From Kushneria phyllosphaerae (GTDB lineage Bacteria; Pseudomonadota; Gammaproteobacteria; Pseudomonadales; Halomonadaceae), in contig NZ_ONZI01000001.1 in assembly GCF_900312995.1 (NCBI RefSeq), positions 930,001-994,000 of the forward strand: a stretch of 64,000 bases of DNA. Reading direction: 5' to 3'. The notes under the pieces were generated by a model. That model was not told the DNA's origin and searched no databases. It saw only the letters and a list, made by a program, of their open reading frames with translations. Positions 24,675 through 32,851 of this stretch are shown piece by piece. Both the position numbers and the translations under genes were made by a program. Every line of letters starts with the position of its first letter. Positions within the stretch are counted from its first letter, which is position 1.

Positions 24675-26273
24675 TTACTGCGCAGGCATCACCCGCAGCA
24701 CCCGCCCTTCGGGGTTATCGGTGAGCAGATAAATGGCGCCTTCCGGGCCGGTGCGTACATCCCGAATGCGCTCGTCGAGTTCGGCGAAGAGTCCTTCCAC
24801 GTCTTCGGCCTGAGTCGTGTCTTCCGAGAGGGTGACGCGGCGCACTTCGTGATCCACCAGTGATCCGATCAGCAGATCGCCCTGCCACTGCGGAAACAGC
24901 GTGCCGTCATAGCGGGTCATGCCGGAAGGGGCGATGGAAGGCGTCCATTCCAGCAGCGGCGGCTGCGTACCGGGGTATTCTTCAAAAGGCGTGACGCGGG
25001 CGCCGGTGTAATCCAGCCCGGCGGTGGCGATCGGCCAGCCATAGTTGCCGCCCTGGACAATGAGGTTGATCTCGTCGCCGCCCTTCGGACCGTGTTCGTG
25101 GGTGATGATGCGGCCCTCACCATCCACCACCAGCCCCTGCACGTTGCGGTGGCCGTAGCTCAGAATTTCGGGCCGGGCGTTGTCATTATCCACAAGGGGG
25201 TTATCCGCCGGGGCGCTGCCATCCGGGTTCAGGCGCACGATCGAGCCGATATGGCTGGCGGTATTCTGGGCCTGTTCGCGGTAATCAAAACCATCGCCCA
25301 GCGTGAGAATCAGCGTGCCATCTGCCAGCCACGCCAGGCGCCCGCCAAAGTGGGCGTTGCCCTGCTTGGCCGGCTGTGCCCGAAAAATCTCCTCGACCTG
25401 CTCAAGCCCTGTCTCACCAATGCGTGCTCTGGACAGGCAGGCGTGATTGGCAGCCTGCGTGCCGCAGGCATAGGCGAGAAACAGCGTGCGGTCCTGCTCA
25501 AAATCCGGTGACAGCAGCACGTCAAAAAGCCCTGACTGACCGGAGGCAAACACCGCCGGCACGCCCGCAAGCGAGGCGGTCAGCGTCTCGCCCTCGGCGC
25601 TCAACAGCCGCAGCCGACCGGGACGCTCAGTGACCAGCATGCGTCCGTCAGGTAGAAAGGCCAGCGACCAGGGATGTTCCAGCCCTTCGGCGACGGTCTC
25701 GATTTGATATTCACGGGCGACTTCCTGCTGCGCCAGCGCGTCCGGGGCAGACGTTATGCCGGCGGCGCCAATCATGAAAAGGGCCATTGTGGCGCTCGAG
25801 GCTGTCCGGGCCGAATGACGGCCGGTGCGGTTCAGCCATGCCAGCACCGCACCGGCGACCCCGGCCGTCAGAACCATCGCGGCCATGCCGGCGGCGCTGC
25901 GTGTGGCTGCAATCAGGGTCGGCATGGGGGCAAAATAATCGACCAGATGAAAGCTCATCCACAGGGCTGCCATGGCCGAAAGCGTGCAGAGGGCAAGACG
26001 GTGCCGGCCGTCACAATAGCGTCGCGAGATCCACAGCGCGATGATCTGTGACGCCACGAAGCCGACCGAGAACAGGGCGGCATAGACGGGCGAGAAGGTA
26101 GCCAGATCACCCAGCGTGGTCGCAAGGCGTTGGCCCATCGAGATATCCACACCCATTTGCTGCAGCGCGGCCAGATTCAACTGAGTCTGGACAATACTGC
26201 CCAGCAACGTGCCGACAAGCACGGCAATGGCGAAGTGAACCACGGTGGTGAACCAGACAGGCCGCTTTCGCAT
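24675..26273 (-). CDS. PQQ-type aldose sugar dehydrogenase with membrane N-terminus
   Basis: 532 residues. The first 170 carry about four hydrophobic helices (VVHFAIAVLVGTLLGSIV, AALFSVGFVASQIIALWI, LCTLSAMAALWMSFHLV, GMAAMVLTAGVAGAVLAWL), then a second signal-like stretch ending SAPDALAQ. Residues 190-530 form the soluble glucose/aldose dehydrogenase (YliI-type) beta-propeller: GLEHPWSLAFLPDGRMLVTE, GGRLAWLADGTLILTLGDGF, SYGHRNVQGLVVD, EHGPKGGDEINLI, NYGWPIATAGLDY and IGSLVDHEVRRV. It would oxidise sugars at the outer face of the inner membrane with PQQ. The start has AAGGGG six bases upstream. Fusion of a four-helix domain to this family is unusual. Confidence 0.88.
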   Translation of the reverse strand: MRKRPVWFTTVVHFAIAVLVGTLLGSIVQTQLNLAALQQMGVDISMGQRLATTLGDLATFSPVYAALFSVGFVASQIIALWISRRYCDGRHRLALCTLSAMAALWMSFHLVDYFAPMPTLIAATRSAAGMAAMVLTAGVAGAVLAWLNRTGRHSARTASSATMALFMIGAAGITSAPDALAQQEVAREYQIETVAEGLEHPWSLAFLPDGRMLVTERPGRLRLLSAEGETLTASLAGVPAVFASGQSGLFDVLLSPDFEQDRTLFLAYACGTQAANHACLSRARIGETGLEQVEEIFRAQPAKQGNAHFGGRLAWLADGTLILTLGDGFDYREQAQNTASHIGSIVRLNPDGSAPADNPLVDNDNARPEILSYGHRNVQGLVVDGEGRIITHEHGPKGGDEINLIVQGGNYGWPIATAGLDYTGARVTPFEEYPGTQPPLLEWTPSIAPSGMTRYDGTLFPQWQGDLLIGSLVDHEVRRVTLSEDTTQAEDVEGLFAELDERIRDVRTGPEGAIYLLTDNPEGRVLRVMPAQ

Positions 26274-26457
26274 GGTATGCCCCTTGAGCCGAGAGTGGTG
26301 ACAGAAGCAAGCGCACTGCCCTTGATGGCTCCAAGCGTACTCTGCGTTCCTCGGCTCGGGTTTAAGGCCGTGGATGAAGTCAAAGGGCTGACCCGGTCGC
26401 GATCTGATATTTTTTGCCCCTCATGAAGGGTGTGCTAAACAACGGCGGGCAGGCGCA

Positions 26458-27000
26458 ATGAACATCAATGTGGTCGGCACCAGCGGTGCTGGCAAAAGCA
26501 CGCTGGCGCGAAAGCTGAGTAAAGTACTGTCGCTGCCTCATATCGAGATGGATGCGCTTCTCTGGTTGCCGGACTGGCAGGAGAAATCCGATGCGCAGTT
26601 TCTGGCCGAGCTTGAAAACGCACTGACTGCCTCACCCGGCTGGGTTCTGGATGGCAACTTTGATCGCACGCGCGGCGTTAAGTGGCGTGATGTAGAAATG
26701 GTGGTCTGGGTCGATATGGGGTTCTGGCGCACCATTTGTCAGGCTGTCGCTCGCGCTGTCCGTCGCGCCTGGACGCAGCAGGAGCTCTGGCCCGGGACAG
26801 GTAACCGGGAGAGCTTCAAAAAAACCTTTTTCAGCCGTGACTCCATTCTGCTCTGGACACTAAAGGCCTGGCCGCGCAATCGCAGGCGCTATGTGGCGGC
26901 CATGACCGATCCGCAGTACCAGCACATTCGATTTGTGCGTCTGTGCAATCCCGGTGAAATCGAAAGCTTTGTTCAGGCAATAAATCGCTGGATCGAATAA
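26458..27000 (+). CDS. P-loop kinase-like protein (FlaR/adenylate kinase-like)
   Basis: 180 residues. Walker A GTSGAGKSTLARKL at the N-terminus, then SLPHIEMDALLWLPDWQE and GWVLDGNFDRT, the pattern of the family annotated as DNA topology modulation protein FlaR or shikimate/adenylate kinase-like. VVWVDMGFWRTI matches the Walker B region and the C-terminus has FVRLCNPGEIESFV. It probably phosphorylates a small molecule; the older link to DNA topology is weak. It stands alone between convergent genes. Confidence 0.8.
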   Translation: MNINVVGTSGAGKSTLARKLSKVLSLPHIEMDALLWLPDWQEKSDAQFLAELENALTASPGWVLDGNFDRTRGVKWRDVEMVVWVDMGFWRTICQAVARAVRRAWTQQELWPGTGNRESFKKTFFSRDSILLWTLKAWPRNRRRYVAAMTDPQYQHIRFVRLCNPGEIESFVQAINRWIE

Positions 27001-27072
27001 TAAAGTTGACGTGCCGCAGGCGCAGGTGCGGCGATATTGGACGCTTTTCGAGATGCCTGAAAACGACGGTGC

Positions 27073-27975
27073 CTACCTAAAAGACACTTGAGACAGTATA
27101 TCGACGATCTTTAAGGCGTAACGCCCTTCGGGATCAAGGTCAGGATCGAATACGGTCACTGTCATTCCGAAACAGCGTGGATCAGGAGCGAACTGGTTCA
27201 GGATACAGGTGAGCGCTTCCGAGGGGATGCCCGGTGAGCCTGGAGAATCCACGGCAGGCATAACGGTCTGATCAAGAACATCTACATCAAGGTGTATCCA
27301 GAAGCCTTTATCAGGTAGCTGTATGAGCGTCTGATTAATGCGGTCAATAACACCCGCAGCGCCCAGTCGATTGGCCTCAAACACATCGATTCGTGTGATA
27401 TCAGTGTCGTTGACATCGGGCCAGGCAAAGTCGATATCGCGGTTTTCACGCTCACCAAGCTGGATAACGTTGCGGTCTTCGATCAGAGGGCCGGAAACGT
27501 CAGGCCATTCAGTGCCCAGAGGCTCCCCACGACCCGTTGCCAGAGCAAGATCCATGCCTGCCGTTGCGCCGAGAGTCTGTTCGGAATCGTAGTTGCCGGG
27601 GTGTCGAAAATCGCTATGCCCATCAATATGTAGCAATGACAGTCGACCCATGCGACGAACACCTGCAAGTGCGCCGAGTAGAACAGAGCAGTCTCCGCCT
27701 ATCACCAGAGCAAACTCGCCATGCTGACGGCACTGATAAACCAGATCGGCCAGCGCAATATTGAAGTTCCGCATTGCGTGACCATTCAGCAATCGGGTGC
27801 CTGGCTGGGGCACTGCAGAATATTCAGGTCGGAGAAGTTCAATGACATTGGGTGAGCCGAGCGCTTCGAGCAGGCCTGCTTTCATAAGCGCTGATGGAGC
27901 ACGCCATGTCCCGGGTTCATGCTCAGAGCGCAGCGGGCTCAGGCCAAGATTGGAGGGGGCTAGAATGACTTTCAT
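27073..27975 (-). CDS. Arginase/agmatinase/formiminoglutamase family protein
   Basis: 300 residues of the ureohydrolase superfamily. Metal-site motifs are read as VIGGDCSVLLGAL, LLHIDGHSDFR and WIHLDVDVLDQ. The second and third retain the canonical D-x-H-x-D and D-x-D ligands, but the first has Cys where most members have His (GGDHS). The enzyme would hydrolyse a guanidino compound; the substrate is unknown and the substitution may alter metal binding. The ATG at 27975 begins the conserved MKVILAPSNLGL; the frame runs 22 codons upstream without conservation. It stands upstream of and divergent from gbdR. Confidence 0.82.
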   Translation of the reverse strand: MKVILAPSNLGLSPLRSEHEPGTWRAPSALMKAGLLEALGSPNVIELLRPEYSAVPQPGTRLLNGHAMRNFNIALADLVYQCRQHGEFALVIGGDCSVLLGALAGVRRMGRLSLLHIDGHSDFRHPGNYDSEQTLGATAGMDLALATGRGEPLGTEWPDVSGPLIEDRNVIQLGERENRDIDFAWPDVNDTDITRIDVFEANRLGAAGVIDRINQTLIQLPDKGFWIHLDVDVLDQTVMPAVDSPGSPGIPSEALTCILNQFAPDPRCFGMTVTVFDPDLDPEGRYALKIVDILSQVSFR

Positions 27976-28413
27976 GGAGTGATTTTTATCCTTGTTGAAC
28001 ACTGTATCGACATCATGACGACTTTGGCACCTTCCCTGCATCCTGATGATGCATGCCCTGATCTATACAAAATATAGGCCCACTCTAAAAGATAAAGCGT
28101 TGCCCACTTTCCCTACGATATTTGTCAGAAATCACCCCTTGTCTGTAACCCCGTGTCGCGTCTGGTGTTTGTGCGTCATACGGACATCGGGTTGCGACAT
28201 TTGTTGTTTTGATAACGACGCTTTCAACTATTGGAGGGCGATACAGTGTCCGTAAAACCGTGTATACGTATCTATAAGCGACAAATTAAGAGGCGACTGT
28301 TATAGCCGGAATGATGCATGCTATGTGTCATGGCAACCGGGCTTTCAACAGATCGCAAACGAGTCTGCCAAAACAATGATAAAAGCAGGATATAGTTGAG
28401 GAGGCATGACGAC
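27976..28413. other. Divergent regulatory region upstream of gbdR
   Basis: 438 bases between the arginase-family gene and gbdR, with AT-richer stretches. It holds TGTCGCG at 28154-28160 and TGCGACA at 28193-28199 (reverse complement of TGTCGCA), a motif also present at gbcA/gbcB and glyA. I see no small gene in it. Confidence 0.5.
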
Positions 28414-29565
28414 ATGTTACCTGACCACAAGGCCGGCCCCGTTCCGGGCGCCAGCGGCATCTCCACGCCGCAAACCATCGGTTTTTTACTACTTGATAAC
28501 TTTACGCTGATTTCGCTGGCCTCGGTGATTGAACCGCTGCGCATGGCCAATCAGCTGGCTGGCCGCGAGCTGTATCGCTGGTACACGCTGACCCATGACG
28601 GGGCGCCGGTACGGGCCAGTGACGGTTTACAGGTAACGCCCGATGTCTCGATCACCGTGCCCTTGTCGCTCGACTGGGTCGTGGTGTGCGGTGGCGTGGC
28701 GCCACAGCATAGTGTCACCCGTGAACATGCCCACTGGCTGCAGGCCCAGTCGCGTCAGCTGCGTCGGCTGGGCGCCATCTGTACGGGCAGCTGGGCACTG
28801 GCCAAGGCGGGGCTTCTGGATCACTACGAGGCCAGTATTCACTGGGAGTGTCTGGCCTCGATGCAGGAAGCCTTCCCCAACGTGACACTGACCACGCGTC
28901 TGTTCTCGATCGACCGCGACCGGTTCACGGCTTCCGGCGGAACGGCGCCGATGGACATGATGCTCAACCTGATCGCGCATGATCACGGCCATGAGCTGTC
29001 CGCCGGTATCTCCGAGATGTTCATCTGCGAGCGGGTGCGCAACGAGCAGGATCACCAGCGTGTGCCGCTCAAGCATGTGCTGGGCACCACGCAGCCGAAG
29101 CTTCTTGAAATCGTGGCGCTGATGGAGTCCAACCTCGAAGAGCCGATCGAGCTGGACACGCTGGCACGCTACGTCAACGTGTCTCGACGTCAGCTGGAGC
29201 GATTGTTCCAGCGCTATCTGCACTGCTCGCCGTCGCGTTACTACCTCAAGCTGCGTCTGGTGCGGGCGCGTCAGCTGCTCAAGCAGACATCGCTGTCGAT
29301 CATCGAGGTGGCCTCAGTGTGTGGCTTCGTGTCGACGCCGCACTTCTCGAAGTGCTACCGCGAATACTTCGGCGTGCCGCCCAGAGGCGAGCGCTCGGGC
29401 AGCAATGTCTGGTATGGCCGCAATGCCAGCGCGGCCACGGCCCTGCAGCAGGGCAAGATCGTGGCGGTCGAGCCGGCCTCCACCGAGCCCATGTCGAGTG
29501 CAATGATGTCGCTGGTCTACGCCCAGGGCGAGCCGACGTTTGCCAGCGTACCTTTAACGCGCTGA
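28414..29565 (+). CDS. gbdR: GbdR-like transcriptional regulator of betaine catabolism
   Basis: 383 residues. The N-terminal class I glutamine amidotransferase-like (DJ-1/PfpI) domain has IGFLLLDNFTLISLASVIEP, LRMANQLAGRELYRW and GAICTGSWALAKAGLL. The C-terminal AraC-type double helix-turn-helix has LARYVNVSRRQLERLFQRYL and SIIEVASVCGFVSTPHFSKC. This layout and the N-terminal sequence match GbdR of Pseudomonas, which senses betaine or dimethylglycine and activates gbcAB, dgcAB and sox genes. These targets follow in this window, supporting the name. The ATG at 28414 has GAGGAGG nine bases upstream. Confidence 0.88.
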   Translation: MLPDHKAGPVPGASGISTPQTIGFLLLDNFTLISLASVIEPLRMANQLAGRELYRWYTLTHDGAPVRASDGLQVTPDVSITVPLSLDWVVVCGGVAPQHSVTREHAHWLQAQSRQLRRLGAICTGSWALAKAGLLDHYEASIHWECLASMQEAFPNVTLTTRLFSIDRDRFTASGGTAPMDMMLNLIAHDHGHELSAGISEMFICERVRNEQDHQRVPLKHVLGTTQPKLLEIVALMESNLEEPIELDTLARYVNVSRRQLERLFQRYLHCSPSRYYLKLRLVRARQLLKQTSLSIIEVASVCGFVSTPHFSKCYREYFGVPPRGERSGSNVWYGRNASAATALQQGKIVAVEPASTEPMSSAMMSLVYAQGEPTFASVPLTR

Positions 29566-29598
29566 CGGCCGCCGGCATGACGCGCAATTAACGCCCTC

Positions 29599-29629
29599 AA
29601 GGGAGCTGCCTCGACCGGAGCTCCCTTTT
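29599..29629 (+). terminator. Terminator after gbdR
   Basis: AAGGGAGCT and AGCTCCCTT pair (9 bp) around an 11-base loop, followed by TTTTGGTTTG, 34 bases after the gbdR stop. Confidence 0.75.
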
Positions 29630-29791
29630 GGTTTGTTTGAAAGCGGGTCTGGCAGAAGATTATGGCACTCGCGATACGACGTCTGTTTGGCCGGGAATAA
29701 TGGGTGTTGCCATGCAGGTAGTGGACAATTTTTCTGGTTTCATGCCGTCAGGCCACAAGATCAACGATGGCTCAACAATGGATAACCACAC

Positions 29792-30892
29792 ATGACGCTT
29801 AGAACAGCCATCATCGGCACTGGCAAGGTGGGGCATCTTCACGCCAGGGCGTTACAGACGCTTGGCCTATCCGATTTTGTGGCGGCATGTGGACGGCGTT
29901 TGGGGAGTGCGCAGACATTTGCTGAAAACTACGCGATCGCGGCCTATACCGATATTGCCACGATGATCCTGGAGCAGCGTGTCGACGTTGTCTGCATCTG
30001 CACGCCTCATCCAACCCACCGGGACGTGGCGCTTCAAGCGATCGCCGCCGGCGCACATGTGATTATCGAAAAACCATTGGCGATGAGTGTTGCCGAGTGC
30101 GATGACATTCTCGATGCGGCCACGGCGGCGAATCGGCAGGTAGGCACCATCGTCCAGCGACGCTACTACGCGCCGTGTCAGCGGATCGCCGAGGCGATCA
30201 AGTCGGGCAAGATCGGCATTCCGGTGCTGGGTTCCGCCACGCTGCTGGGCTGGCGCGACCAAAAATACTATGACTCGGATGCCTGGCGTGGGACATGGGA
30301 AGGCGAGGGCGGCGGTGTGCTCGTGAACCAGGCGCCTCATCAGCTTGACCTGCTTCTCTGGTACATGGGCGAAGCCACCGAGGTCTACGGCGTGTGGCGC
30401 AATTTCAATCACGACTATATCGAAGTCGACGATACGGCGGTTGCCACCGTCAAGTTTTCAAGCGGTGGCATCGCTTCCATCCTGGTGTCGAACAGCCAGA
30501 ACCCGGCGCTGTATGGAAAAGTGCACATCCACGGGAGCAATGGTGCATCGGTCGGTGTGCAGACGGATGGCGGCGGCATGTTTATCGCCGGCATGTCCTC
30601 GATTACGCAGGCCCCTTACAATGATCTCTGGACCGTGCCGGGTGAGGAAGAGATCACCACCCGCGTGCGCCAGCAAGACGAGGAAACGTTTTTCAACGTT
30701 GATCCGGTGGATCACTTCCACGCGCTTCAGATCGGTAGGTTCCTTGAGTCCGTTGCCCATGGAACCGCGGTCGATATTGATGGAGAGGCGGGCCGAAACA
30801 CCGTCGCGCTCATTGAAGCGATCTACGAAAGTAGTCGAACGGGGCTTCCCGTTCCCCTTTCACCGCGGCGCTCTGGCGAATTCAACAAATAG
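29792..30892 (+). CDS. Gfo/Idh/MocA family oxidoreductase
   Basis: 366 residues. The N-terminal Rossmann domain has TAIIGTGKVGHLHARAL and the family EKP motif in HVIIEKPLAMSVAECDDIL. The C-terminal domain has GKIGIPVLGSATLLGW and GGVLVNQAPHQLDLLLWYMG, the catalytic His region of the family. It oxidises or reduces an inositol- or sugar-like substrate with NAD(P). No ribosome site is obvious before the ATG at 29792. It lies between gbdR and the dimethylglycine genes, but no betaine-related role is known to me. Confidence 0.85.
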   Translation: MTLRTAIIGTGKVGHLHARALQTLGLSDFVAACGRRLGSAQTFAENYAIAAYTDIATMILEQRVDVVCICTPHPTHRDVALQAIAAGAHVIIEKPLAMSVAECDDILDAATAANRQVGTIVQRRYYAPCQRIAEAIKSGKIGIPVLGSATLLGWRDQKYYDSDAWRGTWEGEGGGVLVNQAPHQLDLLLWYMGEATEVYGVWRNFNHDYIEVDDTAVATVKFSSGGIASILVSNSQNPALYGKVHIHGSNGASVGVQTDGGGMFIAGMSSITQAPYNDLWTVPGEEEITTRVRQQDEETFFNVDPVDHFHALQIGRFLESVAHGTAVDIDGEAGRNTVALIEAIYESSRTGLPVPLSPRRSGEFNK

Positions 30893-31216
30893 GCCGGCGT
30901 CGTGTCGTTGCTCGCACCCTTTTCGGCACGCCGAGCTGATCCAGCAGCGCTATTCATTCGTCTTTCATCCCCTCATTTCAATCTTTTCGGTTCCTGTCGC
31001 TTCAGTCTGTTCTGGTAATGCCGCCGGCAGTAACTCTGGTCGCTACCCTTGTTTCTACCGGTGTTTTCACGAGTGCTGGCCGGCTCGATCTCGCCACATC
31101 GGAAGCAACCGTTTCGGTCCATGACGCTTTTGGAATTTTCCCCGTCGTTTCCAGGCGTCGGATGAAGCCGGGGCAGGGATATGCTCCATGCATTAGTCAA
31201 CATCTGGAGCCTGACC
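30893..31216. other. Intergenic region before the dimethylglycine operon
   Basis: 324 bases that should carry the operon promoter. TGTCGTT (about 30902) and TGTCGCT (about 30998) are close to the TGTCGCA motif of the other betaine promoters. No terminator with a T-run or small gene was recognised. Confidence 0.4.
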
Positions 31217-32194
31217 ATGACCCCTGCCGAACTGCATGACGACGCCATCGTGATTGATGGCCTGATCATCGCCAAATGGAACCGGGAACTGCTTGAAGAC
31301 ATGCGCCGCGGTGGTTTGACCGCCGCCAACTGCACCGTCTCGGTCTGGGAAGGGTTCAAGGCAACGGTCGACAACATCGTGGCCTCCAAGAAGCTGATGG
31401 ACGAGTGCAGCGACCTGGTACGCCCGGTGCGTACCACGGCCGACATCACCCGCGCCAAGGAAGAAGGCAAGACCGGCATCATCTTCGGTTTCCAGAACGC
31501 GCACGCCTTTGAAGACCAGATCGGCTACGTCGAGATCTTCAAGGAGCTGGGCGTGGGCATTGTGCAGATGTGCTACAACACCCAGAACCTGGTCGGTACC
31601 GGCTGCTACGAGCGTGACGGTGGCCTGTCGGGCTTCGGGCGTGAAATCGTTGCCGAAATGAACCGCGTCGGGATGCTTTGTGACCTTTCCCACGTGGGTG
31701 CCAAAACTTCCGAGGAAGTCATCCTCGAATCCAAAAAGCCGGTGTGCTACTCCCATTGCCTGCCCTCCGGGCTCAAGGAGCATCCGCGCAACAAGTCCGA
31801 TGAAGAGCTCAAGTTCATCGCCGATCACGGCGGCTTTGTCGGCGTCACCATGTTCACCCCGTTTCTCAAAAAGGGCGTCGATTCGACCATCGACGACTAC
31901 TGCGAAGCGATCGAGTACATCATGAATATCGTGGGTGAGGACGCCATTGGTATCGGCACCGACTTCACTCAGGGGCATGATCAGAACTTCTTCGAATGGC
32001 TGACCCACGACAAGGGCTATGCCCGCCGTCTGACCAGCTTTGGCAAGATCATCAACCCCGAGGGCATTCGTACCGTCGGCGAATTCCCCAACCTGACAGA
32101 AGCGCTTTTGAAGCGCGGCCTGAGTGAATCTCAGGTCAGAAAGATCATGGGCGAGAACTGGGTCAGAACCCTGAAGGACGTCTGGGGCGAATAA
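31217..32194 (+). CDS. Membrane dipeptidase (peptidase M19) family
   Basis: 325 residues, renal dipeptidase-like. DDAIVIDGLIIAKWN replaces the usual D-x-H-x-D start. TGIIFGFQNAHAFEDQ, VGIVQMCYNTQNLVGTG, MLCDLSHVGAKTSEEVI, VCYSHCLPSGLKEHPRNKSD and IGIGTDFTQGHDQNFFEWL are the M19 blocks. In Pseudomonas the homologue (next to dgcA, PA5396 as I recall) is a betaine-induced dipeptidase of unknown substrate. The first metal motif (usually DGHxD) is not intact at the N-terminus (DGLII), so hydrolytic activity is uncertain. The ATG at 31217 has GGAG seven bases upstream. Confidence 0.85.
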   Translation: MTPAELHDDAIVIDGLIIAKWNRELLEDMRRGGLTAANCTVSVWEGFKATVDNIVASKKLMDECSDLVRPVRTTADITRAKEEGKTGIIFGFQNAHAFEDQIGYVEIFKELGVGIVQMCYNTQNLVGTGCYERDGGLSGFGREIVAEMNRVGMLCDLSHVGAKTSEEVILESKKPVCYSHCLPSGLKEHPRNKSDEELKFIADHGGFVGVTMFTPFLKKGVDSTIDDYCEAIEYIMNIVGEDAIGIGTDFTQGHDQNFFEWLTHDKGYARRLTSFGKIINPEGIRTVGEFPNLTEALLKRGLSESQVRKIMGENWVRTLKDVWGE

Positions 32195-32205
32195 CCCCCG
32201 ACCGG

Positions 32206-32244
32206 GGCCGGGGCGGTGCCTGAACCGCCGCCTCCGGCCTTTTT
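32206..32244 (+). terminator. Intercistronic terminator-like hairpin
   Basis: GGCCGG pairs with CCGGCC and the inner GGCGG with CCGCC, followed by TTTTT. It sits 12 bases after the dipeptidase stop, before the DUF5943 gene of the same direction, so it may reduce downstream expression. Confidence 0.6.
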
Positions 32245-32305
32245 CCTGCCGCCCCTTCAGGGCCGAACCGGCCCTTGAATAACGACAAGTTTGAGGAAGA
32301 CGACC

Positions 32306-32836
32306 GTGACGAAACAAGCGCCCGAACTCCCGATTGAAGTCGACAGCGAAACCGGTATCTGGACAACCGATGCCCTGCCGATGCTGTACGTACCGCGCCA
32401 TTTCTTTATCAACAACCACATGGCCATTGAAGAGGCCCTGGGTGCCGAGAAATATGCGGAGATCCTCTATCACGCCGGCTACAAGAGCGCCTGGCACTGG
32501 TGCGAGAAGGAAGCCGAGCTTCATGGTCTGGAAGGCGTCGACGTTTTCGAGCACTACATGAAGCGTCTGTCCCAGCGCGGCTGGGGGCTTTTCATCACTG
32601 AAGAGATCGATCTGGAAGCCGGTACGGCTCGCGTGCGTCTTGAGCACAGCGCCTTCGTCTATCAGATGGGCAAGGTGGACAGGAAACTCGAATACATGTT
32701 CACCGGGTGGTTTGCCGGCGCCATGGACCAGATTCTGAGCGCCCGTGGCAGTGATCTGCGCACCGTTGCCGTACAGACCCAGAGTGGCGCCCAGCAGGGC
32801 CACGACCACGGTCTGTTTGTTGTCACGCCCGCGTAA
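32306..32836 (+). CDS. DUF5943 protein of the dimethylglycine operon
   Basis: 176 residues, starting at a GTG (32306) with GAGGA nine bases upstream. LPMLYVPRHFFINNHMAIEE, YHAGYKSAWHWCEKEAELHG, RGWGLFITEEIDLEAG, RLEHSAFVYQMGKV and EYMFTGWFAGAMDQIL are strongly conserved in the family that sits beside dgcA in Pseudomonas and Halomonas. The arrangement recalls the V4R/4-vinyl-reductase fold. Function unknown; its constant position suggests a role in dimethylglycine breakdown. 15 bases before dgcA. Confidence 0.82.
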   Translation: MTKQAPELPIEVDSETGIWTTDALPMLYVPRHFFINNHMAIEEALGAEKYAEILYHAGYKSAWHWCEKEAELHGLEGVDVFEHYMKRLSQRGWGLFITEEIDLEAGTARVRLEHSAFVYQMGKVDRKLEYMFTGWFAGAMDQILSARGSDLRTVAVQTQSGAQQGHDHGLFVVTPA

Positions 32837-32851
32837 CCGAGGATCAATGAC

